Of a DNA stretch of 64,000 bases, positions 26,376 through 34,653 are shown in pieces. Position numbers and translations under genes: made by a program. Under the pieces are notes generated by a model. That model was given only the letters and a program-made list of their open reading frames with translations, ran no database searches and was not told the DNA's origin. How positions within the stretch are numbered: position 1 is the first letter of the stretch; every line of letters begins with the position of its first letter. The stretch spans positions 248,001 to 312,000 of the forward strand of contig NZ_JAMYJR010000027.1 in assembly GCF_024137025.1 (NCBI RefSeq). Direction: 5' to 3'. Origin of the DNA: Paractinoplanes aksuensis. Lineage in GTDB: Bacteria; Actinomycetota; Actinomycetes; Mycobacteriales; Micromonosporaceae.

Positions 26376-26474
26376 GACCGGAGTACTCTGACGAGGCGCA
26401 GCGCCAGGTCGCTCTCTCGGCACTCGCTCCGCGCATGCGGGCGGGTCAAGCCAAGCGATCAGGGCAGGAGTCTC

Positions 26475-26819
26475 ATGTCGACCGACGACCTCGACGAGAA
26501 GGCCCTCCTGCTTGTCCGGCTTGAGCATTTTCATGCTGGTTCGATGGTCATCACGGTGACCGGCGAGGTCGACTCGGCCAACAGCGACGACCTCCGGCGG
26601 CAGATCGCCGAGTTGGTGTCCGACCAGGCGGCCCGCACGGTGGCGCTCGATCTCGGCGAGCTGACCTTTCTCGGCTCGGCCGGCATCCGCGCGCTGATCG
26701 ACTGCCATGACCTCGCGGCCAGTCGCGGGGGCCGGCTCGAGATCAGCCGGGCCCACGAGCACGTCCGCGAGGTCCTGACGATCTGCGGTCTGACCGATTT
26801 GTTCCATCTCCCGGCCTGA
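26475..26819 (+). CDS. STAS-domain anti-anti-sigma factor
   Basis: A 114-residue SpoIIAA/RsbV-type protein. It has the conserved 'VTGEVDSANSDDL' strand and the phosphorylatable Ser of 'FLGSAGIRALIDCH'. Such proteins release a sigma factor by sequestering an anti-sigma kinase when unphosphorylated. No kinase gene is adjacent, so the partner must be elsewhere. AGGAG precedes ATG 26475. Confidence 0.85.
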   Translation: MSTDDLDEKALLLVRLEHFHAGSMVITVTGEVDSANSDDLRRQIAELVSDQAARTVALDLGELTFLGSAGIRALIDCHDLAASRGGRLEISRAHEHVREVLTICGLTDLFHLPA

Positions 26820-26821
26820 GG

Positions 26822-27475
26822 TCAGCCCGCTACCGTGTCCAGCCAGCGGTTGTAACGCAGGCGCAGCGCCCGCTCGGTGCTGCCGATCGTGGCGCTGACC
26901 CCGAGCGCGATGTTGAACCAGACCGACGCGTCGAACGGCGAGTCGAACACCCCGAACCGCTCGGCCAGCGGCGGGATGCGGGAGATCGACTCGATGGTCT
27001 GCGGCAGGCCGAGCAGCAGCGGAACCACGATCAGCACGAGGGCGACGACGCCGATCCAGCGGCTGAGCGCGGGGCGCTCGCGCTCGAGGCGGGCCCGGCG
27101 CCCCTCGGCCGAGCGGGGGTCGGGCACGAGTTGCTGTTCGGTCCCGTCGTCGGCGACGAAGTGGCAGCGCTTGATGCCGAAGGCCGACGCCGCCACCTCG
27201 ATCGTGCCGCCCTCGATCGGGAAGAAGGCGGGGAGCCGGACCCGGGCGTAGCGCAGCCCGTCCCGGTACAGGTGGGCCTCGGTGTCGCCGTTGTCGTCGC
27301 TCTTGACGTGGCTGACGTCGACGGCATAAACGGCCGGGCGGCCCGCGGCGGCATCCGCGGGCAGCCAGAACAGGGAGCGCGACAGCGGCTGCCACCAGCG
27401 GAACCTCTTCAGCGCGCGGCCGTCCCCGGGCTTGATGCGCTGGACCGCGCGCTGCCTCCGCCATTCGTCGAACAT
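26822..27475 (-). CDS. Membrane protein of unknown function
   Basis: A 217-residue protein with a basic, Trp-rich cytoplasmic first half ('RFRWWQPLSRSLFWLP') and a C-terminal half with two membrane segments ('WIGVVALVLIVVPLLLGL' and 'VWFNIALGVSATIGSTE'). Not recognised as a known family. The only translation signal before ATG 27475 is weak. An 8-bp-arm palindrome (27491-27507) lies in the spacer of its probable promoter, which overlaps the stop of the GPP34 gene, so it is likely regulated separately from that operon. Confidence 0.6.
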   Translation of the reverse strand: MFDEWRRQRAVQRIKPGDGRALKRFRWWQPLSRSLFWLPADAAAGRPAVYAVDVSHVKSDDNGDTEAHLYRDGLRYARVRLPAFFPIEGGTIEVAASAFGIKRCHFVADDGTEQQLVPDPRSAEGRRARLERERPALSRWIGVVALVLIVVPLLLGLPQTIESISRIPPLAERFGVFDSPFDASVWFNIALGVSATIGSTERALRLRYNRWLDTVAG

Positions 27476-27481
27476 CCCGCT

Positions 27482-27512
27482 ATTGAAAAGTGTGTCCCTG
27501 GGACACAGTCAA
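27482..27512 (-). promoter_or_regulatory. Promoter with palindromic operator in its spacer
   Basis: On the minus strand a TTGACT -35 (27512-27507) contains the TGA stop of the GPP34 gene. The palindrome at 27491-27507 (arms TGTGTCCC and GGGACACA, one central base) fills the spacer up to an AT-rich -10 candidate (TTTTCA or TTCAAT, 27489-27482). The predicted start of transcription falls at or within a few bases of ATG 27475. Confidence 0.5.
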
Positions 27513-28135
27513 GCCGCGCGACGCAGCGCGATCGACTGGATCAGGGCCGAGCGCAGCCCCGGCAGCGCGCCGTCGACCCGGTCGTTCAGCGCACGCACCC
27601 CTGATTTGTGTCCCCGCAGATCACGCCACCCGAAGACCGTGCTCACATTGCCGTCGACGGCCAGCGCGGCCAGCACGGACGGGCCGATCGGGGCCTCCTG
27701 CTTCGCCGCGTCGCGTACGCGTTCCCGCAGAGCCCGCACCGAGCCGGGATCGGCCACCCCGATCTGCTTCACCGGGATCAGGCCCAGCACCCGGCGCCGC
27801 TCGACGGTGATCACCCCGGCCGCGACCAGCTGCTCCTCCACGGCCTCCTCGGCCGACAGCCACTGCCGCTCCAGCAGGTCGAACCAGCGCCGGGGCCGGT
27901 CGACGTCACCCAGCACCCGGGCCAGGAACGGGTCCGGCGGCGCCGTCGCGGGCTGGTCCGTCCGCTCGGCCCGGCCGTCGCGGTCGCGCAGCCACCCGGA
28001 CAGGCACAGGTCGGCGACGGCCGCCCCACAGAGCAGCGAACCCCGTACGGCATGGCTGTCGTCATCGAGGCGGCCCTTGGCCGGGTCATGGCTCAGCAGG
28101 AACAACTGATGCGGCAGTGTGCTGTGGCGAATCAA
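27509..28135 (-). CDS. GPP34/GOLPH3-family protein
   Basis: A 208-residue protein with the GPP34 (GOLPH3-like) fold: 'LPHQLFLLSHDPAKGRL', 'LLCGAAVADLCLSGWL' and a C-terminal helical bundle. Eukaryotic GOLPH3 binds phosphatidylinositol-4-phosphate at the Golgi; the role of the many actinobacterial homologues is unknown. The start is inferred as TTG 28135, which overlaps the stop of the DUF5996 gene as TTGA, giving the typical family N-terminus; the longer frame is antisense noise. It is the last gene of a three-gene coupled run. Confidence 0.8.
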   Translation of the reverse strand: MIRHSTLPHQLFLLSHDPAKGRLDDDSHAVRGSLLCGAAVADLCLSGWLRDRDGRAERTDQPATAPPDPFLARVLGDVDRPRRWFDLLERQWLSAEEAVEEQLVAAGVITVERRRVLGLIPVKQIGVADPGSVRALRERVRDAAKQEAPIGPSVLAALAVDGNVSTVFGWRDLRGHKSGVRALNDRVDGALPGLRSALIQSIALRRAA

Positions 28136-29007
28136 CGGCTGTGGTCCCAGTCGGCCAGGTCCGCGGCCGCCGTGTAGGTCTCCCGCAGGAAGGCGAGGAG
28201 GGTCGCGTCGGGGTCGGCCGACTCGGCCACCGTCTCGTACGGGAGCACGCATTCCTGCAGGTTCTTGTCGTAGAACTCGGCCGTGCGCTCCGGATAACCG
28301 GCCGGCTCCGGATAGGCGTACGCGTAGAAGGCGCCCTCCGCGCCGCCGCCCGGCCAGAAGCCGAAGCTGGCGAGCTCGTGCGAGTAACCCTCGTGCATCA
28401 CCCACGGCGGGCAGTTGGGCGCGCCACCCGGGTGCTGCGGGGCGACCTCGCCGGAGAAGCGGGTGTAGGCCAGATCCATCGCGCCCCAGAAGAAGTGGAC
28501 CGGGCTCGCCTTGCCCACGAACTCGGACCGGAACCGGCCCAGCACGCGCTCGGCCTGCAGCAGCTGACGCCAGAACAGCTGGGCCGCGGCCCCGTCGTAC
28601 GAGCAGTTCCGGTCGTCCTCGGCGAACGGGATGGCCACCTCGACCTCGTTCGGCACCGGGTGGATGTCCGGGTTCAGGCCCAGCTCGGCCAGCGCCGCGA
28701 GCGTCTCGCGATAGAACGTCGCCACCGTCTTCGGCTCGAGGGCCACCTCGCGGGCGCCGCCGTTGCTGGTGCGGATGTGCAGCCGGTGCTGGACGAAGTC
28801 GAACTCCATGTCGAGGACGCCGTCCGCGTACGGAACGCTCGACGTGCTCAGGCCACGCGCCGTCGGATAGAGCGTGACGTGCCACCAGTGGTTGACCGGT
28901 GGTGCGTACGCCATCCGGATCTTCCCGACGATCTGGGTCCACATGTGCAGGGTGTCGCGGGTCTCGGTCCAGTCGGCGACCCGCAGCCGCGGCCAGGCGG
29001 CGCTCAC
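28132..29007 (-). CDS. DUF5996-family protein
   Basis: A 291-residue protein matching the DUF5996 family ('NHWWHVTLYPTARGLST', 'EVEVAIPFAEDD', 'YWRQLL'-like region, 'FWGAMDLAYTRFSG'). The family has no established function. The start is GTG 29007, overlapping the preceding stop (GTGA), and its own stop overlaps the TTG of the GPP34 gene, so the three are translated in sequence. Confidence 0.8.
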   Translation of the reverse strand: MSAAWPRLRVADWTETRDTLHMWTQIVGKIRMAYAPPVNHWWHVTLYPTARGLSTSSVPYADGVLDMEFDFVQHRLHIRTSNGGAREVALEPKTVATFYRETLAALAELGLNPDIHPVPNEVEVAIPFAEDDRNCSYDGAAAQLFWRQLLQAERVLGRFRSEFVGKASPVHFFWGAMDLAYTRFSGEVAPQHPGGAPNCPPWVMHEGYSHELASFGFWPGGGAEGAFYAYAYPEPAGYPERTAEFYDKNLQECVLPYETVAESADPDATLLAFLRETYTAAADLADWDHSR

Positions 29008-29174
29008 AGCGACTTCACGTGGTCGTGGCCGACGGCGGCGTCACCGGACAGGCTGCGCAACGGGTCGGGCGCGGCGATCACCGGGAAGCGCTTGTCGAGC
29101 AGCCGCCGGATCACCCCGCTCCAGCTGGCCGATTCGGCGAACGCGCCGTGGACCAGAACGATGGTCGGTTTCAA
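29004..29174 (-). CDS. Severely truncated alpha/beta hydrolase (56 residues)
   Basis: From TTG 29174, with an excellent AAAGGAG upstream, the frame encodes the first strand and oxyanion loop of an alpha/beta hydrolase ('TIVLVHGAFAESASWSGVI', then 'VIAAPDPLRSLSGDAA'), but the protein ends soon after. The nucleophile elbow, Asp and His are missing. The rest of the gene (about 170 codons) appears deleted, yet the stop still forms a GTGA overlap with the DUF5996 start. It may now serve only as a translated leader for the two genes downstream. Confidence 0.65.
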   Translation of the reverse strand: MKPTIVLVHGAFAESASWSGVIRRLLDKRFPVIAAPDPLRSLSGDAAVGHDHVKSL

Positions 29175-29197
29175 GACAGCTCCTTTCGCTGTCCCCC

Positions 29198-29228
29198 ACC
29201 CAAAACCATGTTCCCGCCACCAGGTCAA
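29198..29228 (-). promoter_or_regulatory. MerR-type promoter of the hydrolase-DUF5996-GPP34 run
   Basis: A minus-strand TTGACC (29228-29223) with a 19-bp spacer to TTGGGT (29203-29198). An 8-5-8 imperfect dyad (ACCATGTT … CACCAGGT, 29205-29225) fills the spacer. A long spacer with an internal dyad is typical of MerR-regulated promoters, and a MerR gene starts 35 bp away in the other direction. Confidence 0.45.
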
Positions 29229-29262
29229 GCCGGGGCCGTTGGCCGGGACCATATGATGAGGC

Positions 29263-29994
29263 GTGGCTTGGAGCACCCGGGAACTCGCGGACCTCGCCGG
29301 CACCACCGTGAACACCGTGCGGCACTACCACCGGCTCGGCCTGCTCGACGAGCCGGTGCGCAAGAACAACGGCTACAAGGAGTACGGCGTCGAGCACCTC
29401 GTCTGCCTGCTTCGGATCCGCCGCCTCGTCGAGCTCGGGGTGCCCCTGTCCGAGGTCGGCGTGGCCCGGACCAGCGGCGACGTGCCGCCCGAGGTGCTGC
29501 GCCAGGTCGACGGTCAGCTCGCGGCCGAGATCGAGCGGCTGCAACGGGCCCGCTCCGACATCGCGGCCATCCTGCGCGACGGCGGGCCGGCCGACTCCCC
29601 CGCCGGCTTCGGGGCCGTAGCGCCCCGCCTGTCCGAGGCCGACACATCGCTCATCCACGTCTACACCCGGCTCTACGACGACGACGCCCTCAAAGACCTG
29701 CGGCGCATGGTCGAGACCGACACCGACCCGGTCAACGCCGAGCTGGACGCCCTGCCGGCCGACGCCGACGAGGCGACCCGGCAGGACCTCGCCGAGCGCC
29801 TCGCCCCCGTCATCGCGGGCAATCTCACCGACTACCCGTGGCTGAACGATCCGGCCGCCCGGCTGATCCGGGGCGAGCAGGCCTCCATGCAGACGTTCGT
29901 CGACGCGGTGGTCTCGCTCTACAACGCCGCGCAGATCGACGTGCTCACCCGGGCCAGCCTGCTCGCCCACGAACAACTACGGCCCGAGGGTTAA
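29263..29994 (+). CDS. MerR-family transcriptional regulator
   Basis: A 243-residue regulator with an N-terminal MerR winged helix ('STRELADLAGTTVNTVRHYH', 'GYKEYGVEHLVCLLRIRRLV') and a ~150-residue C-terminal effector domain. No metal-binding cysteines are present in the sensor part, so a small organic ligand is more likely than a metal. The start is GTG 29263. It is divergent from the hydrolase/DUF5996/GPP34 run and its end overlaps the S33-type peptidase gene by 4 bp. Similar dyads at both neighbouring promoters suggest that it controls both. Confidence 0.85.
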   Translation: MAWSTRELADLAGTTVNTVRHYHRLGLLDEPVRKNNGYKEYGVEHLVCLLRIRRLVELGVPLSEVGVARTSGDVPPEVLRQVDGQLAAEIERLQRARSDIAAILRDGGPADSPAGFGAVAPRLSEADTSLIHVYTRLYDDDALKDLRRMVETDTDPVNAELDALPADADEATRQDLAERLAPVIAGNLTDYPWLNDPAARLIRGEQASMQTFVDAVVSLYNAAQIDVLTRASLLAHEQLRPEG

Positions 29995-31469
29995 CCGGCC
30001 CGGCACGAGGTGTCCCGGGTCGGCATCCGGCCCTCGACCAACCAGTCTGTGGCGATATCGAGCGCGCAGGCGTTGGTGTGGATCATGAACACGCCGTGCC
30101 CGCTCTCCTCGGCCGTCACCAGCTTGGCCCGCGCGCCGAACTTCTCGCGCAGCAGCTTCGCGCCGGCCCACGGGGTGACCGGGTCGAGGCGGTTCTGCAG
30201 GATCAGGATGTTGGCCGGGCCGGTGGCGTCGGCCCGCACCGGCGGCTCGTACGGCTCGTACTTCCAGAAGGCGCACGGTGTGATGTTGGCGGTCGCGGCG
30301 CCGTACAGCGGGTAGCGCTCACGGTCCTCGGCCACGCCCCGGCGATAGGTCGCCACGTCCTCCGGCCAATTGACGTCGTTGCAGGTGGTGGCCAGGAAGG
30401 CCGTGAACGCCGTGTCCTGGGGGTTCGGCGTGGCCGCGGCCTTCGGGGCCGGGCCGGGGGCGGGGTTGGCGTACGTCTGCCAGAGGCGCGCGGTCCGCCC
30501 GTACGACATCTCGCTGAACAGGCCCGCGAAGACGAGGTAGCGGAAGACGGCGCCGTCCGCCCCGTCGGGCGCGGGCGTCCGGTCGAGTCGTCCGGCGGTC
30601 CGCAGGAAGTTCTGCCGGACCTGCTGCGGGGTCCGGCCCAGGCCGTACGCGTCGTGCCGGTCGGCCAGCCACCGGGCGAAGTGGGGGAACGTCTGCTCGA
30701 AGCCGAGCCCGTACCGCCGCATGCCGGCCCGGTCGAGATGGGTGTCGCCGACGATGCTGTCGAGCACGATCCGGTCCGTGGTCTTCGGGAACAGCGAGAC
30801 GAACGCCGCCCCGAGCGCCGAGCCGTAGGACCCGCCGTAGAAGTTGGCCTTCTTCTCCCCGAGCGCGGCGCGGACCCGATCCAGGTCGCGAGCCGTGTTG
30901 GCCGTGGAGATGTGCCGCAGCCGGCCGTCCTTGTCGTTGGCGGCGCACTTGTCGGCCACCTGCTTGGCGATCGCGGCCTGCTTCGTCACGGCGGCGTCGT
31001 CGACGGCGTAGGGCGGGATGTTGGCCCAGTACGGGTTTTCGAGCGTGAAGCCGCAGCTCACCCGCGCCGAGCCGCCGACGCCTCGGGTGTCCATGCCGAT
31101 CAGGTCGTACGCGTCGGTGACGGTGGTCGGCAGCCCTCGGCTGATCAGGAAGGCGCCCTGATCGATACCGATGCCGCCCGGCCCGCCCGGATTGAGCAGC
31201 AGGATGCCGCGCCGCTGGGCCGGATTCGTGCTGGCGACCTTCGAGATCATGATGTCGATCTGCTCACCGCCCGGCTCCCGGTAGTCCAGCGGCACCGGGA
31301 TCTTCGCGCACTGCACGGCGACCGGCGCCGGCATGACCACCTCCGCGGGACACGCTTCCCACTTCACCTCGGGTGCGGCCTCCCTGGCCATCGCGGCCGG
31401 CCCCACCGCGACAAACGCGCCGAGCAGGCCGATCACCCCCGCCAGGACGGCACTACGCCTTCGATACAT
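29991..31469 (-). CDS. Secreted alpha/beta hydrolase, S33 tripeptidyl aminopeptidase-like
   Basis: A 492-residue exported hydrolase of the Streptomyces tripeptidyl-aminopeptidase/SlpD-SlpE type (peptidase family S33). It has a signal peptide ('VLAGVIGLLGAFVAVGPAA'), the oxyanion-hole segment 'LLLNPGGPGGIG', nucleophile Ser in 'FYGGSYGSALG', Asp in 'LQNRLDPVTPW' and His in 'EESGHGVFM'. It probably removes short peptides from N-termini of extracellular proteins. ATG 31469 is favoured by GGAGG seven bases upstream. The promoter has a TTGACC -35 overlapping a dyad like that at the MerR divergent promoter. Confidence 0.85.
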   Translation of the reverse strand: MYRRRSAVLAGVIGLLGAFVAVGPAAMAREAAPEVKWEACPAEVVMPAPVAVQCAKIPVPLDYREPGGEQIDIMISKVASTNPAQRRGILLLNPGGPGGIGIDQGAFLISRGLPTTVTDAYDLIGMDTRGVGGSARVSCGFTLENPYWANIPPYAVDDAAVTKQAAIAKQVADKCAANDKDGRLRHISTANTARDLDRVRAALGEKKANFYGGSYGSALGAAFVSLFPKTTDRIVLDSIVGDTHLDRAGMRRYGLGFEQTFPHFARWLADRHDAYGLGRTPQQVRQNFLRTAGRLDRTPAPDGADGAVFRYLVFAGLFSEMSYGRTARLWQTYANPAPGPAPKAAATPNPQDTAFTAFLATTCNDVNWPEDVATYRRGVAEDRERYPLYGAATANITPCAFWKYEPYEPPVRADATGPANILILQNRLDPVTPWAGAKLLREKFGARAKLVTAEESGHGVFMIHTNACALDIATDWLVEGRMPTRDTSCRAG

Positions 31470-31511
31470 GTCCAGCCTCCGGTTCATCGTCAGCGTGCGT
31501 ATCGATGCGAC

Positions 31512-31537
31512 ACCGTGTTGCCGGAACATGGTCAAGC
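31512..31537 (-). promoter_or_regulatory. MerR-like dyad at the S33-type peptidase promoter
   Basis: An 8-5-8 dyad (ACCGTGTT … AACATGGT, 31512-31532; 7 of 8 arm pairs match) overlaps a minus-strand TTGACC -35 (31535-31530). Spacing and the shared CGG-AACAyGGT core match the site in front of the hydrolase/DUF5996 run. Confidence 0.45.
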
Positions 31538-31575
31538 TAAGAAGATCCAAACATTGCTCTGTGAGAGTGCCCGGC

Positions 31576-32142
31576 ATGTCGCACAGAACGCGTTCCGCCC
31601 TGTTGACCGTCGCCCTCGTGCTCGCGCTGGCCGGCTGTGCCGGCGGCGCCGGCGAGAAGGAGGCGCCGCCGGTGGCCACCCTGCGGAGCGCCGCCGCTCC
31701 CGCCTCCGGTCAACCGGCGGGTGGTGAGCGCCCGGTGTATCCGATGGATGCCACTCCCGACCAGGTCGAGGCCATGGCCAAGCCCTGGGCCGACTGTCTG
31801 AGGAAGAAGGGCGTCAAGAAGCCGGGCGAGGCCCTGGGGCTGCTGCAGAAGGGCGGCACCGCCGAGGATCTGAAGCTGATCGGCAGTCAGGGTGACGCCG
31901 ACGCCTGGAAGGCCTGCGAGGCCAAGCAGCCGGAGTCGTTCGAGCAGCATCAGCTGCGCACCAGCCCGACCGAGTTCAAGGACAACCAGCGCGAGTGGTA
32001 CCGGTGTGCCCAGGCCGCGGGGTACAAGCTGACCGCCCCCGACCCGGTCACCGGCCAGTTCGGCATCACCGAGGTCGGCCCGAACGGCGACTTCGGATCG
32101 GAGAAGATGCAGGAGTGCCGTCGCCAGGCGTTCGCGGACTGA
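31576..32142 (+). CDS. Lipoprotein of unknown function
   Basis: A 188-residue protein with a lipoprotein signal: basic start, hydrophobic 'SALLTVALVLALAGC' with the lipobox LAGC, so it should be anchored outside the membrane by diacylglycerol on that Cys. The mature part is hydrophilic with further cysteines ('WADCLRKKGVKKPGEA', 'WYRCAQAAGYK'). It lies 31 bp upstream of the response regulator and may act as accessory sensor to that two-component system. In-frame GTG codons at 31561 and 31567 are alternative starts. Confidence 0.75.
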   Translation: MSHRTRSALLTVALVLALAGCAGGAGEKEAPPVATLRSAAAPASGQPAGGERPVYPMDATPDQVEAMAKPWADCLRKKGVKKPGEALGLLQKGGTAEDLKLIGSQGDADAWKACEAKQPESFEQHQLRTSPTEFKDNQREWYRCAQAAGYKLTAPDPVTGQFGITEVGPNGDFGSEKMQECRRQAFAD

Positions 32143-32173
32143 CCCCTGGCGGGCCCCGGTTAGGGTCGTCGCC

Positions 32174-32860
32174 GTGAGTGCGTATCTGCTGGTGGCGGAG
32201 GATGACCGCGGACAGGCCGAGGTGCTCCGGCGCTACCTGAGCGCCGAGGGCTACGACACTGTGGTCGTGCACGACGGGCGGGCGGCGCTGGACCAGGTGC
32301 GGCGGCGCCGGCCCGACCTGCTCGTGCTGGACGTCATGATGCCGGGCCTGGACGGCCTGACCGTGGCCCGGGTGCTGCGGGCGGAGTCGACGGTCCCCAT
32401 CCTGATGCTGACCGCCCGGGCCGGCGAGGACGACCTGCTGGCCGGCCTGGACGGCGGCGCCGACGACTACCTGACCAAGCCGTACAGCCCGCGCGAGTTG
32501 ACCGCGCGGGCCCGCGCGCTGCTGCGGCGCACCCGTGGGCGTACGGAAGAACTGGTTCTGACCGTGGGCCGGCTCGTGGTCGACGTGGCCCGGCACCAGG
32601 TCGAGGCCGACGGCAACCCGGTGAGCTGTACGCCCGGCGAGTTCGCGATCCTGGCCGCGATGGCCGAGCAGCCCGACCGTGTGTTCACCCGGGCCCAACT
32701 GCTGGAGCGGACCCGGGGCGTGGAACGGGACTCGGTCGAGCGCAGCATCGACGTGCATGTGCTCAACCTGCGCCGCAAGATCGAACCGAACCCGAAGCGA
32801 CCGGCCCGGCTGGTCACGGTGTACGGCATCGGCTACAAGCTGACCGCGGGCCCGGCGTGA
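32174..32860 (+). CDS. OmpR-family response regulator
   Basis: A 228-residue response regulator: receiver domain with acidic pocket ('LVAEDD'), phosphoacceptor Asp in 'LLVLDVMMPGLDGLTV', Lys in 'DYLTKPYSPREL', then an OmpR/PhoB winged helix ('VSCTPGEFAILAAMAEQ', 'VHVLNLRRKIEPNPKR', 'VYGIGYKL'). The start is GTG 32174. Its stop overlaps the kinase start (GTGA). It probably controls the ABC exporter genes that follow. Confidence 0.9.
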   Translation: MSAYLLVAEDDRGQAEVLRRYLSAEGYDTVVVHDGRAALDQVRRRRPDLLVLDVMMPGLDGLTVARVLRAESTVPILMLTARAGEDDLLAGLDGGADDYLTKPYSPRELTARARALLRRTRGRTEELVLTVGRLVVDVARHQVEADGNPVSCTPGEFAILAAMAEQPDRVFTRAQLLERTRGVERDSVERSIDVHVLNLRRKIEPNPKRPARLVTVYGIGYKLTAGPA

Positions 32861-34617
32861 GCCGCGTCCCGCCGCACCGGAGTCTGATCCTCCGCCTGCT
32901 CGTGACCTCGGTGACGATCGCCATCGCCGCCGTCGTGGCCACGTCGTGGCTGGCCGCGCGGTCGACCTCGCAGACGATCCGGCAGGAGATCGGGCAGTCG
33001 CTGAGCGACGACAAGAGCGTGTACGACGAACTGCTCACCTACGCCGCCACCCACAAGGACTGGTCCGGCGTCCGGCCGCTGGTCGCCGACCGGGCGCACA
33101 AGCTGGGCCGGCGGATCACGCTGATGACCGAGAACCGCCAGGTCATCGTCGACTCGACGACCGGTCCGTCGCTGGACCTGGCCCGGCCCTCGGCCGGTGT
33201 CGACCCGCTGGGGGTGGATCTGGCGCTCACCGGGCGGACCGAGCGCATCGATCCCCGGGTGGTCGGCCCGTACCGGCCGACGGCGGCGGAACAGAAAGAG
33301 TTGCGACGGCAGCTCGACGAGTCGCTCGAGTGCGTCCGCAGCTTCGGCAGCGAGGCGATCGTCACCACCGGTCCGCACGGGCGCCCGAAACTCGCCATCA
33401 CCCGGATGACCAAAGAGCCGTACCTGTGCCAGCTCGTCCCCGAGCTGACCCGGAGCGAGCGGGGCCCGTTCGAGAGCCTGCGCAAGCTCGTCGCCGCCTG
33501 TGCCGACGAGCCCGACGTGACGCTCACACCTGATCTGATCGTCACGGTTGTCGACCCGGTCAAGGGCGTACCGGTCCCGGATCGGACCGAGCGGGCCGCC
33601 CAATGCCTCGACGGGGCCCGGTACACCCAGCTCAAGCCGTACGTCGCCCCGACCGCACTGCTCTTCGTGACCGACCCCGGGAATCCGGTCGCACCGGCCG
33701 CGTCGCCGTTCTCCCGCCAGAACCTCGTCCGTACGGGCACCACGACCGCGATCGTGCTGGTCCTCGCCGTGCTCGTCACCGTCGTGGTCGGCGGGCGGCT
33801 GGTCCGGCCGCTGCGGGCCCTGACCGAGGCTGCCCGCCAGCCGTCCGGCTACAAGCGGGTGCCGGTGACCGGCAAGGACGAGATCGGCTATCTGGCCACC
33901 GCGCTCAACGAGCTGGCCGAGCGCCGGGAGCGGTCCGAGGAGCAGCGCAAGGCCATGGTCAACGATGTCGCCCACGAACTGCGCAACCCGCTGACCAACA
34001 TCCGGAGCTGGCTCGAGGCGGTGCAGGACGGCCTGGCCACGGTCGACGGCCCGCTGCTGACGCGGCTGCACGACGAGACCGTGCACCTGCAGCACATCGT
34101 CGACGACCTGCGCGACCTGGCCGCCGCGGACGCCGGCAGCCTGCGCATGCACCCCGAGCCGATGTACCTGGACGACGCGATCGAGCAGGTCGCCGACGTG
34201 CACCAGCCGAGCGCCGCCGCGGCCGGAGTGTCGCTGACGACCTCGTTCACCGGTGACCCCGAGGTGGTGGCCGACCCGCTGCGGCTGCGCCAGCTCGTCG
34301 GCAACCTGCTGTCGAACGCGATCCGGCACAGCGGTCCGGGCGGCACGGTCACGGTGCGGGCCTCGGCCGGCGCGGGCCGGATGACGATCGCGGTGGCCGA
34401 CACCGGCGCCGGGATCGCGGCCGAGGACCTGCCCCGGGTGTTCGACCGGTTCTGGCGGGCCGACGAGTCCCGCACCCGCTCCACCGGCGGCAGCGGGCTG
34501 GGCCTGCCGATCGCCCGCAAGATAGCCGAGGCGCACGGCGGCGGCCTCACGGCCGAGAGCACCCCGGGCGAAGGCGCGACGTTCACGGCCACGCTGACGA
34601 ATCGTGGTGACACCTAA
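32857..34617 (+). CDS. Sensor histidine kinase with large extracytoplasmic domain
   Basis: A 586-residue kinase. A first membrane helix (~10-32), a ~250-residue external sensor domain with several cysteines, a second helix ('TTTAIVLVLAVLVTVVVGG'), a HAMP segment, the H box 'NDVAHELRNPLTNIRSWLEA', N box 'QLVGNLLSNAIRHSG', G1 'ADTGAGIAAEDLPRVFDRFW' and G2 'GSGLGLPIA'. Pairs with the overlapping response regulator. Two-component systems next to MacB-like exporters often respond to envelope stress or antimicrobials; the signal here is unknown. Confidence 0.9.
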   Translation: MSRVPPHRSLILRLLVTSVTIAIAAVVATSWLAARSTSQTIRQEIGQSLSDDKSVYDELLTYAATHKDWSGVRPLVADRAHKLGRRITLMTENRQVIVDSTTGPSLDLARPSAGVDPLGVDLALTGRTERIDPRVVGPYRPTAAEQKELRRQLDESLECVRSFGSEAIVTTGPHGRPKLAITRMTKEPYLCQLVPELTRSERGPFESLRKLVAACADEPDVTLTPDLIVTVVDPVKGVPVPDRTERAAQCLDGARYTQLKPYVAPTALLFVTDPGNPVAPAASPFSRQNLVRTGTTTAIVLVLAVLVTVVVGGRLVRPLRALTEAARQPSGYKRVPVTGKDEIGYLATALNELAERRERSEEQRKAMVNDVAHELRNPLTNIRSWLEAVQDGLATVDGPLLTRLHDETVHLQHIVDDLRDLAAADAGSLRMHPEPMYLDDAIEQVADVHQPSAAAAGVSLTTSFTGDPEVVADPLRLRQLVGNLLSNAIRHSGPGGTVTVRASAGAGRMTIAVADTGAGIAAEDLPRVFDRFWRADESRTRSTGGSGLGLPIARKIAEAHGGGLTAESTPGEGATFTATLTNRGDT

Positions 34618-34653
34618 CAACTTCCTGATCTCGAGGACCCATCATCGGCCGTC

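Noticed and set aside
28136..28942. N-terminal extension of the GPP34 gene through the DUF5996 gene
   Set aside because: The extension is an out-of-frame shadow of DUF5996; the TTGA junction gives the family N-terminus.
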